Of a stretch of 64,000 nucleotides of DNA, positions 28,650-38,414 are shown one piece after another. The notes under the pieces are model-generated. The model had not been told where the DNA came from. It worked only from the letters and a program-made list of their open reading frames with translations, and did no database searches. A program made the position numbers and the translations under genes. Origin of the DNA: Methanobrevibacter sp. V74 (GTDB taxonomy: Archaea; Methanobacteriota; Methanobacteria; Methanobacteriales; Methanobacteriaceae); NCBI RefSeq assembly GCF_963082495.1, contig NZ_CAUJAN010000003.1, positions 1 through 64,000 on the forward strand, in the 5' to 3' direction. The stretch's first letter is position 1; each line of letters opens with the position of its first letter.

Positions 28650-29982
28650 GTCCAAAGAATAAGTATATCAAGAATACAATTGCAAGAACATATATTCCTG
28701 CATTCATTTCTTTAAATTTGCCAGTGGCAATTGTTGCAACTGCGTAAGTTACAAAACCCCATGCAATACCAAGGGATATTGAGTATGATAAAAGCATCAT
28801 AATGATTGTCATAAAGACTGAAGCCGCAACAACAACATTATCCCATTCTACCTCTTTTAATTGAGCCATCATTAAGATACCAACAATTACTAAAGCAGCA
28901 GTAGTTACTGAAGATGTAAATAAAGATAATACGATTGGTGAGAAGAAAATTGAAAGAATAAATAATATACCTGTTACAATAGCTGCTAAACCTGTTTTAG
29001 CACCCATTCCAATACCAGTTGCACTTTCAACATATGCAGTTACTGTACTTGTACCGCAAATAGAACCAACAATTCCACTTATTGCATCACTGAAAAACGC
29101 TTTTTCAATTCCGACAGCTTGACCGTCTTCATCGATAAATCCGCATTGCCTGCCTAAGGATATTAAAGTTCCAGTTGTATCAAAGAATGTAACAAATACC
29201 AATGAGAATACAATCATGAGTAAGTTTGGAATATTTGAGAAAAGTTGTCCAAATCCTCTTGCAAATCCTCCAAATAATGACAAATCAAAATTGGTAGTAA
29301 TTACCTGAGCAGGTAATGTTGGCATTAATGGGTTTCCAGCTCCAAATCCTATAACTGACATTATAAGACCAATTACAGCTGTAATTATCATACCAATGAA
29401 CACAGCAGCCGGCACTTTACGAATATGGAAAATTAATGTTATAAAAATACCAATTAAAGCTAAAAGTGCTGAAGGAGCAAGTAAATTGCCCATTGCAACA
29501 TAAGTTGACGGATCAGCTACAATAATTCCTGAACCTTTAAGTCCAAGGAATGCCAAGAAGAATCCGATACCTGCACCAATTCCCAATTTTAAGTCAACAG
29601 GAATAATATTTAAAATAGCTTCCCTTAAACCGGAAATAGTAATTAATAAGAACACTATACTTGAAACAAATACTGCTGCAAGTGCAGTTTCCCATGTATT
29701 ACCCATTCCCAATATAATCGTATATGTAAACAGTGCGTTAAGTCCCATTCCAGGAGCAAGCCCAACAGGATATTTTGAGACAAGCCCCATAATTATACAT
29801 GCAACACCTGATGCAATTGCAGTTGCAAAAAATACTCCAGTTGCAGACATTCCACCATCCGCAAGCATTGTTGGGTTTACACCCAAAATATAAGCCATAG
29901 CAAGAAATGTAGTTATTCCTGCCAATATTTCAGTTTTAAAATCTGTATCATTTCCCTTAAAATTAAAATAGTTATCTAACAT
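28645..29982 (-). CDS. NCS2-family purine permease (AzgA/PbuG type)
   Basis: A 445-residue integral membrane transporter with about 12-14 helices. The AzgA-like branch of NCS2 takes up adenine, guanine or hypoxanthine with protons. The N-terminal signature FLAMAYILGVNPTML and GLAPGMGLNALFTY, and later FFDTTGTLISLGRQCGF and GSICGTSTVTAYVESATGI, are typical. Start ATG 29982 (MLDNYFNF) has GAGGTGTTAT upstream; an upstream in-frame extension lacks a site. With adenine deaminase nearby it suggests purine salvage. Confidence 0.88.
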   Translation of the reverse strand: MLDNYFNFKGNDTDFKTEILAGITTFLAMAYILGVNPTMLADGGMSATGVFFATAIASGVACIIMGLVSKYPVGLAPGMGLNALFTYTIILGMGNTWETALAAVFVSSIVFLLITISGLREAILNIIPVDLKLGIGAGIGFFLAFLGLKGSGIIVADPSTYVAMGNLLAPSALLALIGIFITLIFHIRKVPAAVFIGMIITAVIGLIMSVIGFGAGNPLMPTLPAQVITTNFDLSLFGGFARGFGQLFSNIPNLLMIVFSLVFVTFFDTTGTLISLGRQCGFIDEDGQAVGIEKAFFSDAISGIVGSICGTSTVTAYVESATGIGMGAKTGLAAIVTGILFILSIFFSPIVLSLFTSSVTTAALVIVGILMMAQLKEVEWDNVVVAASVFMTIIMMLLSYSISLGIAWGFVTYAVATIATGKFKEMNAGIYVLAIVFLIYLFFGL

Positions 29983-30552
29983 ATAACACCTCTTCAGAAA
30001 AATCAATTGTTCCTCTGAGACACTATAATATATTGAAAAAATCAGTATTAAATTTATCTAAATTATTCTTGTGGCATATTGAGAAATAATAAAAGCTCAG
30101 AAAGATTATTTCCATTATGGAAAAAATGGCGATGAAATACAAATGGTAAAGAACTAATTATTCTTTATCACCAACATTATCCATATTCAATAGGCCTTTA
30201 ACCATGAATACATCAATAAAAGCCTGTTTTAAACATTATACACAACTATTTCAATCAGATTTAAAGCCAAACCTTCTTATTCCCAGTCATGATTCTGCTT
30301 GTAAATAATAATTTCAAATAAGCCATGTGTAAATATAATGATTTTATAACCATATTAACCTAAAAGAAGACAAAATATTTAGTTAAACCTAAATTAAAGG
30401 ACATAACAAGGAATTTAACATATTTTCAATAATATAAATTCTTTTTAAGAAATAAGACTTGTTCGTTTGATATAAAATAAATTGAAAATATTGAAACAAT
30501 GATTAACAAAACCTAAGTTTAAAGTATTATTTAAAATAAGAATTGTTAATAA
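29983..30552. other. long non-coding region between purine permease and agmatinase
   Basis: No intact gene is visible. A short minus-strand stretch near 30160-30230 is open and gene-like (KQAFIDVFMVKGLLNMDN...) but has no start, and may be a remnant. The left edge should hold the permease promoter (TATA-like ATATATTATAG, minus strand, near 30030). Confidence 0.35.
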
Positions 30553-31419
30553 TTATCCGATTAATGTTAAAAAATCGTAAATAATTTTGGCTGCAACAAC
30601 AGCAGTGTTGTCTCCAAGCTTATCACTAGCCGTTTCAACAACATCCAAACCTACAACATTTTTATGAGCTAACGTTTTAATAATAGTCTCAATTTCAGAA
30701 ACAAACAATCCCCCAGGAGTAGGATTACCTACATTAGGAGCGATAGCTGGATCAACAACATCCATATCAACTGAAATATAAATAGGCCCTTCAATATTAG
30801 TCAAATAATATTCAACAGCATCCATATGTTTGTGAACATCCTTATTTTTAAATGTTTGAATATTATAAGTTGATTTTACAAATTCATCTTCTTCTAAAGA
30901 AGAGGACCTAATTCCGATTTGAACCAAATCAACACCGTTTTCATGAGCTCTTCTCATGACAGTTGCATGAGAATACTTTTCACCAATGAATTCAAAAGCA
31001 AGGTCTCTGTGAGCATCTAGGTGAATAACAGTCAATTTATCATATTTTTCACTTAGAATTTTAATAGCTCCAATAGAAGCGGAATGTTCGCCGCCAATGA
31101 TTATTGGCTTAATATTTAAATCTAAAAGTTCGCCAACAGTTTGCTCAATAATCTTGCAAGTTGCTTCACAATTTCCAGGAATAACATTAACATCTCCAAA
31201 ATCATGGAAAGTAGTTGTTAAATCCTTATTAAAAACAGTATTGTATTTTTCAAAACTAAATGAAGCTTCGCGAACAACAATCGGTCCTAAACGTGCACCG
31301 GAATGATAAGAAGTAGTACTGTCAAATGGAACTCCAATTATTCCATATGAATTTTCTTTTAAATTCTCAATTTCCTGAGAAAATGCAAATTTCCATGGTT
31401 CATAAGTATTTAAAAGCAT
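30553..31419 (-). CDS. speB: agmatinase
   Basis: A 288-residue ureohydrolase that converts agmatine to putrescine and urea. All binuclear Mn motifs are present: GGEHS (about 112), DAHRDLAFE (about 137) and SVDMDVVDPAIAPNVG (about 218). It is the second gene after aIF5A (33-base gap, same strand), and the arginine decarboxylase that makes agmatine starts divergently 0.6 kb away. The context points to polyamine synthesis feeding deoxyhypusine formation on aIF5A. Confidence 0.92.
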   Translation of the reverse strand: MLLNTYEPWKFAFSQEIENLKENSYGIIGVPFDSTTSYHSGARLGPIVVREASFSFEKYNTVFNKDLTTTFHDFGDVNVIPGNCEATCKIIEQTVGELLDLNIKPIIIGGEHSASIGAIKILSEKYDKLTVIHLDAHRDLAFEFIGEKYSHATVMRRAHENGVDLVQIGIRSSSLEEDEFVKSTYNIQTFKNKDVHKHMDAVEYYLTNIEGPIYISVDMDVVDPAIAPNVGNPTPGGLFVSEIETIIKTLAHKNVVGLDVVETASDKLGDNTAVVAAKIIYDFLTLIG

Positions 31420-31452
31420 AATAAATCTAAAAAGGAAAATGATTAAGAGAAC

Positions 31453-31848
31453 TTATGATCCTCTAGTTCTCATTATTTTCATATTTCCCATAGCGACAAT
31501 ATATTCAACCTCTCTGCCTTCAGTAATTTCATCTTTTAAATCTTCAGGCATTGGTAAGTCAATAGTATCGTAATTTTCTAAGTCCATAATTTGAACATTA
31601 GCCCCTTGAATAGAAATAACTTGTCCTAATCTTTTATCAATAATAGGAATATCAACTTTGTTATCTACAGGTTTAACAAGACTTCTTTTTTGATTATCGA
31701 AAACACCAACTGCTTCGATTCTTGCTTTTGCAGCTCCGTGTTTACCAGGAGATGAAGTAGTATAACTAATAATTTTACAAGCTTCTCCGCCTAAAACAAT
31801 ATATTTTCCAACTTTTAATGTTTTAATTTCTACAACTTTTGTTGACAT
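31453..31848 (-). CDS. eif5A: translation factor aIF5A
   Basis: A 131-residue archaeal IF5A that helps ribosomes through difficult peptide bonds. The hypusination loop [12 protein letters not shown] places the modified lysine at residue 36. The C-terminal OB domain ([25 protein letters not shown]) is complete. AGGAAAATTA precedes the ATG. It is the first gene of an operon with agmatinase, whose product supplies the polyamine precursor of the modification. Confidence 0.95.
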   Translation of the reverse strand: MSTKVVEIKTLKVGKYIVLGGEACKIISYTTSSPGKHGAAKARIEAVGVFDNQKRSLVKPVDNKVDIPIIDKRLGQVISIQGANVQIMDLENYDTIDLPMPEDLKDEITEGREVEYIVAMGNMKIMRTRGS

Positions 31849-32004
31849 TAATTTTCCTCCATTTTATTTAAAAACCGGTTTTTAATCTTATAATAAGGAA
31901 TATTATTAGATTAATATAAATTATCTTCTCCATTTTATTTAAAGTATTCGTTTATTATAATGATTAAATACATTAAAATACATATTAAAAAATAAGTGAT
32001 AAAC

Positions 32005-32463
32005 ATGAAAATAGCAATTGTTACTGGAAAAGACGAAGGACCTGCAAAATTAAATGCTTTCGATAATGCACTAAGCAAAGCTGGAATTGGAGATGTTAAC
32101 CTGATTAAAGTATCTAGCATGCTTGCAGGCAATGCTGAGATATGCAAACTTCCAAAACTTAAAGCCGGTGCTATGGTAAACTGTGTTTTATCAGAAGTGA
32201 CTTCAGACAATCCAGGTGATGTTATAACTGCAGTTGTCGCAGTAGCTATTGGTGAGAAACTGGGTTGTGTAGTTGAAACAACAGGGATTAATAAAAACAC
32301 TGGTGATTTAATCGATGAATCCGAAAAAATGGTTAAATACATGATGAATAAACGCCACTGTGAAATTAAAGATTTGAAAGTTGAATATTCCACCACAACT
32401 GTTGAAAACATTGCATCAGTTGTATCCTCAGTAGTTTATCTAAATGACGAAATTATAGAGTGA
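32005..32463 (+). CDS. pdaD: pyruvoyl-dependent arginine decarboxylase
   Basis: A 152-residue proenzyme that cleaves itself at the Ser-Ser bond in KVSSML (residues 37-38) to give a beta chain and a pyruvoyl-capped alpha chain. It makes agmatine from arginine. The downstream GAMVNCVLSEVTSDNPGDVITAVVAVAIG is characteristic. ATG 32005 with GTGATAAAC is preferred to GTG 31996. It is divergent from aIF5A-agmatinase, which uses the product. Four bases separate it from the NAD kinase gene. Confidence 0.92.
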   Translation: MKIAIVTGKDEGPAKLNAFDNALSKAGIGDVNLIKVSSMLAGNAEICKLPKLKAGAMVNCVLSEVTSDNPGDVITAVVAVAIGEKLGCVVETTGINKNTGDLIDESEKMVKYMMNKRHCEIKDLKVEYSTTTVENIASVVSSVVYLNDEIIE

Positions 32464-32467
32464 TAAT

Positions 32468-34327
32468 ATGGACAGCGAAACCAAAAAAATCGCCAAAAAA
32501 TTGGTAAATAAAATAATCAAAGCAGTTGGTCCAGCTGTTAGAGAATATGTTGGAACCGAATTAGGGGGAACAGAAATAAAAATCGGAGCTGATGGAACCC
32601 CAACATCATATATCGACCAAATAGCTGAAGAAAAACTCATAAATATTCTAAAGAATGCAGAAGTATTATCATATTTAGTTAGTGAAGAAGTAGGGGAATT
32701 GAAACTTGGAAAAGGTACAAAAAGAAGTATTATCCTAACCCAGGAATTGAGAAGAACTGATTTGAGCGAAGATGAAACTCCGAAATTCATATTTTTAATT
32801 GATCCGATTGACGGTACAAATAATGCCATTAATGAAATTCCTGCATATGCTATTTCAATCGCTGTGGCAGAAGTTAACCAAGGCAATCTTGCAACAATAA
32901 ATGATGTGGAGCTTGGTTTCGTATATAATATAGCAAGCGGCAATTATTTTGAAGCTGAAAAAGGTAAAGGATGCTTGTTGAATAATGAAAAAGTTAAACC
33001 ACGGGATAATGTTAAAATAAACAAAATGACTCTTGGAGGATTTACAAAAACAGGAACTTCAGAAGCATCAACCCTTGTTGACCGTGCTAGACGTATGAGA
33101 GTACTTGGAAGTGTTGTTTTGGAACTTTCATATGTTGCAAGCGGAAAATATGATGCGTTTCTTGATTTAAGAGGAAGCAGAATAATTGATATTGCAGCAG
33201 GAAAATTAATTCTTGAAGAAGCAGGATGCATAATTACAGACAAATACGGTCAAAAACTCAACAATATCTTAAGCATTTATGAAAAAACAATTGTTGTGGC
33301 TGCAAATAACAGAGAAATGCACAAACAAATTATTGATATCTTAAATAATAATCAAGCAGATGTTATTGGTAAAATTGGAATTATTTCAAGAATTGATCAA
33401 GATAAACCCATTTTATTTTCAGCAAAAATTATTGACCATATTTTAACAAATGGCTGTGAAGTAGTCATTGAAAAAGAATTAGCTCAAAAATTAACTGAAA
33501 TTAAACAAAACCCTAATTTAGAAAAGATTATTAAAGAAACCCAAGAAACTTACCCTAAAATTGCTAACATGCTTGATGACATTGATTTTAATATAGATTA
33601 TGAAAAATTAGCTGAAGAGTTATATAATTTTGAGTGTGACATGGCAACAATTCTCGGCGGGGACGGCACACTATTAAGAGCGCAGTCCAGGCTGAAACCA
33701 GAAATTCCGATTTTTGGAATAAATATGGGTACAGTAGGATTTTTAACAGAAATTGAAGTTGAAAATACATTTGATGCATTTAAAGATATCTTAAAAGGAG
33801 ATTATTATAAAGAAAAAAGAACCCGACTTGTTGTATCACATGAAAATCATAATTTCACAGCAATGAACGAAGTAGTTGTTATGACTGACAAACCTGCGAA
33901 AATGCTTAATTTCGAGATTTTAGTTGATGGGGAGATAATTGAAGAAGTTAGAGCAGACGGATTAATCATATCGACCCCCAGCGGTTCAACAGCATATTCC
34001 ATGTCTGCAGGAGGACCTATTGTAGATCCGAAAGTTGCGGGATTTGTCATAATTCCAATTTGTCCATATAAACTTGGAGTAAGGCCATTTGTAGTATCGG
34101 ATAATAGTGAAATCACTGTTAAATTGCTTAAAAAAGGTAAAAATGCAGTATTTGTAATGGATGGTCAGATTAATGAGGAAGCAAAATATGAAGAAGAAAT
34201 TAAATTCAAAAAATCTAGGAAAGATGCATACTTCATTAGAACTTCAAGTAAATACTTCTATGAAAAAGTAAAAGACAAATTAAAAGAAGGTGGAATTGAA
34301 ACACATAATCGGTGCAATAATGAATAA
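32468..34327 (+). CDS. fused inositol monophosphatase-type phosphatase / NAD kinase
   Basis: 619 residues in two domains, as in Methanocaldococcus MJ0917, which was reported as an NADP phosphatase/NAD kinase. Residues 1-290 form the IMPase/FBPase domain with the metal motif DPIDGTNN (near 112) and a Gly-Ser-Arg-Ile-Asp-Ile-Ala-Ala-Gly-type second motif (GSRIIDIAAGK). From about 295 the NAD kinase follows with GGDGTLLRA (near 397), INMGTVGFLTE and STPSGSTAYSMSAGGPIV. The two activities could set the NAD/NADP ratio. The last 8 bases overlap the start of the next gene. Confidence 0.92.
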   Translation: MDSETKKIAKKLVNKIIKAVGPAVREYVGTELGGTEIKIGADGTPTSYIDQIAEEKLINILKNAEVLSYLVSEEVGELKLGKGTKRSIILTQELRRTDLSEDETPKFIFLIDPIDGTNNAINEIPAYAISIAVAEVNQGNLATINDVELGFVYNIASGNYFEAEKGKGCLLNNEKVKPRDNVKINKMTLGGFTKTGTSEASTLVDRARRMRVLGSVVLELSYVASGKYDAFLDLRGSRIIDIAAGKLILEEAGCIITDKYGQKLNNILSIYEKTIVVAANNREMHKQIIDILNNNQADVIGKIGIISRIDQDKPILFSAKIIDHILTNGCEVVIEKELAQKLTEIKQNPNLEKIIKETQETYPKIANMLDDIDFNIDYEKLAEELYNFECDMATILGGDGTLLRAQSRLKPEIPIFGINMGTVGFLTEIEVENTFDAFKDILKGDYYKEKRTRLVVSHENHNFTAMNEVVVMTDKPAKMLNFEILVDGEIIEEVRADGLIISTPSGSTAYSMSAGGPIVDPKVAGFVIIPICPYKLGVRPFVVSDNSEITVKLLKKGKNAVFVMDGQINEEAKYEEEIKFKKSRKDAYFIRTSSKYFYEKVKDKLKEGGIETHNRCNNE

Positions 34328-35738
34328 TCTTGTTATTGATTTAACTCATGGAGGAGTTAAAATAGCCATTAGTTTAGCTAAAGAAGGTAAAAATGTCTTT
34401 GTATATGACCTATACAATACATTAAACAGTACCGACAGTAAACTGCTTGACGTTTATAATGTTAAATTAATCCGATTAAGTGATTTGGCAGATCTGAAAG
34501 GAGATATAACTATAATATATCCAATCCATATGCCATTGAGTTTTGAAGAGGTTGAATCATATAATTCCAACTTAAACTATACTTTCAAAAGCCATCATGA
34601 AATCATGAAAGAACTTTTAATTGATTGGGGAGAAGATATAGTCAAAATAGAAGTTACAGGAGTTAAAGGAAAGACCACCTCCGTTTTTATGCTTAAAGAA
34701 ATATTAATTGATAAAAATCCACTGATATTATCAAGTTTAGGAGCATTGCTATATGAAAACAGAAAAGAGATTATTCTAAAAAAAAATATTTCAATTGCGC
34801 CTGCCAATATCAAGGAAACGATTGATTTAGCATATAAAACTGCAAATCCCATTTGTGAGATAGCTGAAGGCATCGTTGAAAGCAAAAACATACGAAAATA
34901 TGATTGCGCTATTTTTGAATCCTCCCTAGGAGCAAGTGGAATTGGAGATGTTGGACTTCTATTAAACATCACCGAAGACTATCCAATAGCAAAAGGTAAA
35001 AGTTCTGCAAGTGAAGCTAAAAAACAAGTATTCAGATGTAAATGCGTATGTATCCAAAAAGAAGCATTGGATAAATATTATTCTAATATAAAACATGGCA
35101 AAATCAATAGCTTTTCACTGAATGACCCATCTTCAAATTTATTTATCAAAAATGTGGAATATGATTTAGACCGGACACAACTTGAAATAATATATCATGA
35201 CATTAAAACTGTTAATAGCAATATTGTTTCAGGCGAACTTCGCCTGAATTGCTTTGCACCCGGACCTCATCATGTCAGCAATACATTAGGAGTAATTTTA
35301 ACTTGTCTGAGTTTAGAAATTGATTTGGACAAAATAATAAATGGAGTTGAAAATTATAAAGGCATCCCCGGCAGAACCAATAAAAAAACAATGCAAAACT
35401 CAATTATCATCGAAGAAATAAATCCCGGACTGAATACTCAAGCTATAAAAGAATCAATAAACATGATTAAGGATCTAGATGATTATTATGTTTCCATCGG
35501 AGGAGATTATGGGATTACCTGCGAAGAGATTGATGAAGAAAAATTAACACAATATTTAAATAATGTTAACATAGATCTGATTTTGACCGGAGAATTAGGA
35601 TTGTCAATTTCTAAAAAAACAACTCAAAACTACTTATATTTCGAAAATTATGAAGATATTTACGATTTAGCTATAAAAAATAATAAAAACCTCCTTTTTA
35701 TTTATCGTTCAGATTACCGGAAACTTTCACAAAGATAA
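34320..35738 (+). CDS. cfbE: Mur-ligase-type ATP-dependent ligase, probable coenzyme F430 synthase
   Basis: 472 residues. The ATP-binding loop TGVKGKTTS (about 117), a central ligase region, and the C-terminal VENYKGIPGRTNKK motif are typical of Mur ligases, but the N-terminal about 100 residues are not a UDP-sugar domain. CfbE, the last enzyme closing the carbocyclic ring of F430, is such a stand-alone Mur-like protein, and hemC (tetrapyrrole synthesis) follows. Pseudomurein peptide ligases are the main alternative. ATG 34320 has GGTG upstream and overlaps the NAD kinase gene by 8 bases. Confidence 0.6.
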   Translation: MNNLVIDLTHGGVKIAISLAKEGKNVFVYDLYNTLNSTDSKLLDVYNVKLIRLSDLADLKGDITIIYPIHMPLSFEEVESYNSNLNYTFKSHHEIMKELLIDWGEDIVKIEVTGVKGKTTSVFMLKEILIDKNPLILSSLGALLYENRKEIILKKNISIAPANIKETIDLAYKTANPICEIAEGIVESKNIRKYDCAIFESSLGASGIGDVGLLLNITEDYPIAKGKSSASEAKKQVFRCKCVCIQKEALDKYYSNIKHGKINSFSLNDPSSNLFIKNVEYDLDRTQLEIIYHDIKTVNSNIVSGELRLNCFAPGPHHVSNTLGVILTCLSLEIDLDKIINGVENYKGIPGRTNKKTMQNSIIIEEINPGLNTQAIKESINMIKDLDDYYVSIGGDYGITCEEIDEEKLTQYLNNVNIDLILTGELGLSISKKTTQNYLYFENYEDIYDLAIKNNKNLLFIYRSDYRKLSQR

Positions 35739-35848
35739 AATTTTTTAAAAATTGAAACATTTAATAAATATTAATGTAAAAATTAATAATGTAGCAAATA
35801 TTATAAGTTATAAGCTTATAAATAAATTTTAAATTTTGGAGATAACTA

Positions 35849-36718
35849 ATGATTGTTGGAACCCGTGGAAGCCAATTGGCTTTAGCTCAAACAAAACAAG
35901 TTTGCTCAGATTTAAGTAAAATAACTGGCGAAACTATTGATATTGAAATTATTAAGACAAAAGGAGATAAAATTACTACCTCCCAATTGTACAATATGGA
36001 TTCGAAAGGACTTTTTACTAAGGAATTGGATATTGCTCTTTTAGAAGAAGAAGTTGACTTTACAGTTCATAGTTTTAAAGATTTGCCTACTGAATTGGAT
36101 GAAGATTTAAAAGTTATAGCTGTTCCAAAACGTGAATCTCCAAATGAAGTATTAATCTCTAAAAAAGACTGGAATAATCTAGGTCCGGGTTCACGCCTTG
36201 GAACTAGTAGTCTTAGAAGAGAAGCTTTTTGTAATCATTACGAAAAGGAATTTGAACTTAAACCCATCAGAGGAAATATTGAAACTAGAATTCAAAAAGC
36301 CTTAAATAGCGATTTAGATGCAACAATTATGGCTGAAGCTGGCCTTAAAAGATTAAATCTAACAAAATATATTAAAAATGTATTTCCACTAGAGTATATT
36401 ACGCCACCGGCAGGTCAAGGGGCACTGGCTATTATTACAAGACGTGACTCTGATAAAAACGAGTTAATTTCTAAATTAAATGATTATGTTTCAATGCAGG
36501 AAGTACTTGCTGAGAAAAAAGTGCTAGAGGAACTTGGCGTTGGATGCCAATGGCCAATTGGTGCTATAGCACGTGTGAAAAATAATGAGTTCAGTATTTA
36601 TTCAATTTTATTAACTAAAGAAGGAGAAATCCTTAAAGGACAAACAGAAAAGGGATCTGTTCGCAGTGCGGTTGAACTTGGTGGCCGTATTGGGAAACTT
36701 TTCAAGGATTACGTTTAA
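35849..36718 (+). CDS. hemC: hydroxymethylbilane synthase (porphobilinogen deaminase)
   Basis: A 289-residue enzyme joining four porphobilinogens into hydroxymethylbilane, the precursor of siroheme, F430 and cobamides in methanogens. VGTRGSQLALAQTKQV at the start, HSFKDLPTEL, and RLGTSSLRREAF are diagnostic. Cys 233 in GVGCQWPIGA is the dipyrromethane cofactor attachment site. GGAG precedes the ATG. It lies 110 bases after the putative cfbE gene, which supports a tetrapyrrole theme. Confidence 0.95.
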   Translation: MIVGTRGSQLALAQTKQVCSDLSKITGETIDIEIIKTKGDKITTSQLYNMDSKGLFTKELDIALLEEEVDFTVHSFKDLPTELDEDLKVIAVPKRESPNEVLISKKDWNNLGPGSRLGTSSLRREAFCNHYEKEFELKPIRGNIETRIQKALNSDLDATIMAEAGLKRLNLTKYIKNVFPLEYITPPAGQGALAIITRRDSDKNELISKLNDYVSMQEVLAEKKVLEELGVGCQWPIGAIARVKNNEFSIYSILLTKEGEILKGQTEKGSVRSAVELGGRIGKLFKDYV

Positions 36719-36732
36719 ACGGAGGAATTAGA

Positions 36733-37689
36733 TTGAAAACTATTAATGTAGGAGTTGTCGGTGTAGGCGCAATGGGTGAAAACCATGTTCGTGTTTACCA
36801 CAAAATGGAAGAAGCAAATTTAGTCGCTGTAAGTGATGTAAGTGAAAGAGCACTTAAAAAAATTGAGAAAAAGTATGGTGCTAAAGGTTTTACTGAATAT
36901 AGCGAACTATTAGAAAATCCTGAAATTGAAGCAGTAAGTGTATGTGTACCAACCACATTCCACCATGCAGTTGTAATGGAAGCTATTGATCATGGAAAAC
37001 ATGTTTTAGTAGAAAAACCAATTGCATTTACCGTGCAAGAAGCTGAAGAAATGATTTCCGCGGCTAAAGAAGCAGGAGTCATGCTTGCAACAGGACATGT
37101 TGAAAGATTTAATCCCGCTGTTCAAAAAGCTAAAGAACTTATTGATGACGGAGTTATTGGAGACGTGGTATCTGCTTTTGCAAAAAGAGTAGGGCCCCTT
37201 CCACCAAGAATTAAAGATGTCGGTGTGTCAATAGATTTAGCTATTCATGATTTAGACATAATGAATTACTTATTTGAAGAAGAAGTTGTTCAAGTTTATG
37301 GTTCAATGAACTGTAGTTTCGATGACAGTGAATTCGAAGACCATGCAGAAATTATGGTGAATTTTGATAATGAATCTACTGGAATAGTTGAAGTAAATTG
37401 GTTAACTCCATATAAACGTAGAGAATTAGAAGTTACCGGTACTGCTGGAATAATCTCAGTCGATTACATCAAACAGAGTATTGAAGTATACGGTAAATTT
37501 GCTCAAGATATTCAAATTAAACATGAAGAACCCCTTAAAGGCGAATTAAAATCCTTCGTAAATGCAGTGATGAATGGAATTGAACCAGAAATCACTGGTG
37601 AAGATGGACTTAAAGCCCTTAAAATGGTTATTGCTGCTAACAAATCCTCTAATGAACATAAACCGATTAGTTTTGAAGAACTAAAATAA
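36733..37689 (+). CDS. Gfo/Idh/MocA-family NAD-dependent dehydrogenase
   Basis: 318 residues. The N-terminal Rossmann domain has VGVVGVGAMGENHVRVY and the EKPIA motif (HVLVEKPIAFTVQEAEEM). The C-terminal half has DLAIHDLDIMNYLF with the catalytic His/Asp region. The sequence looks like archaeal UDP-N-acetylglucosamine 3-dehydrogenase, which supplies diamino sugars for N-glycans, but other sugar substrates are possible. The start is TTG at 36733 with GGAGGAATTAGA before it. It is 14 bases after hemC. Confidence 0.8.
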   Translation: MKTINVGVVGVGAMGENHVRVYHKMEEANLVAVSDVSERALKKIEKKYGAKGFTEYSELLENPEIEAVSVCVPTTFHHAVVMEAIDHGKHVLVEKPIAFTVQEAEEMISAAKEAGVMLATGHVERFNPAVQKAKELIDDGVIGDVVSAFAKRVGPLPPRIKDVGVSIDLAIHDLDIMNYLFEEEVVQVYGSMNCSFDDSEFEDHAEIMVNFDNESTGIVEVNWLTPYKRRELEVTGTAGIISVDYIKQSIEVYGKFAQDIQIKHEEPLKGELKSFVNAVMNGIEPEITGEDGLKALKMVIAANKSSNEHKPISFEELK

Positions 37690-37698
37690 GGTGATAGC

Positions 37699-38310
37699 GT
37701 GAAACAAAAATTAATTCAAAAAGCTAAGGAACTCAGACAACATGGATTTACCACTGGAGAAATAGCTGATGAACTCAATGTGAGTATGGACACCGCAAGA
37801 TGGTTAACCCTTCAAAAAACAGCTGAAATGAAAGCAGAAGCACCAGTTGACTTTGCTATTAACTGGAAAAGCATAGGTGGAAATTCAACACGTTTAAGTT
37901 ATGTTTCAGGTGCCCTAAGTGACATGGCATTATCACATGGGGAAGTGGATACCATTGTAGGCATTGCAGTTAGTGGAATTCCATTTGCAACCGTAATGGC
38001 TGATTTAATTGAGGACATGACTGGCATAAACACTTCTCTTGCAATATTCCACCCTCAAAAACACAGAAAAGATGCTGATGAAATTGATGATGAAGGTACA
38101 ATCAGCACTAACTTCGGAACTGTTGAAGGCAAAAAAGTTGTTATTGTTGATGATGTAATTACCAGTGGCAAAACTGCAAAAGAAGTTATCCACACTGTTA
38201 AAGATTTAGGTGGAGAACCTACTTGTGTTACAGTGTTAATTGATAAAGCAGGGCTTTCAGAAATTGAAGGTGTGCCTGTTGAATCTTTAATTAAAGTCAG
38301 CAGATTATAA
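37699..38310 (+). CDS. phosphoribosyltransferase-like regulator with N-terminal HTH (GfcR/PyrE-like)
   Basis: 203 residues. An N-terminal helix-turn-helix ([27 protein letters not shown], residues 8-35) is fused to a type I PRTase domain with the PRPP loop [16 protein letters not shown] (about 150-165). Halophilic GfcR proteins of this kind are DNA-binding sugar-metabolism regulators; older annotations call them orotate phosphoribosyltransferase-like. Start GTG 37699 follows GGTGATAGC and lies 9 bases after the previous gene. Confidence 0.85.
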   Translation: MKQKLIQKAKELRQHGFTTGEIADELNVSMDTARWLTLQKTAEMKAEAPVDFAINWKSIGGNSTRLSYVSGALSDMALSHGEVDTIVGIAVSGIPFATVMADLIEDMTGINTSLAIFHPQKHRKDADEIDDEGTISTNFGTVEGKKVVIVDDVITSGKTAKEVIHTVKDLGGEPTCVTVLIDKAGLSEIEGVPVESLIKVSRL

Positions 38311-38414
38311 AATCTATTTTTTCCTTTTTATTAACTCTTTTTTAATATTTTTTTACAATTTAACGATACCCTTAAATAATAGTAACACACAAGATACACA
38401 CAAGGAGGTAAAAA

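Noticed and set aside
31935-32411. 158-codon minus-strand frame opposite pdaD
   Set aside because: It mirrors the arginine decarboxylase gene, which has clear motifs and a proper start.
32944-33243. Minus-strand frames inside the IMPase-NAD kinase gene
   Set aside because: The plus-strand protein has complete domain motifs throughout; the minus frames have none.
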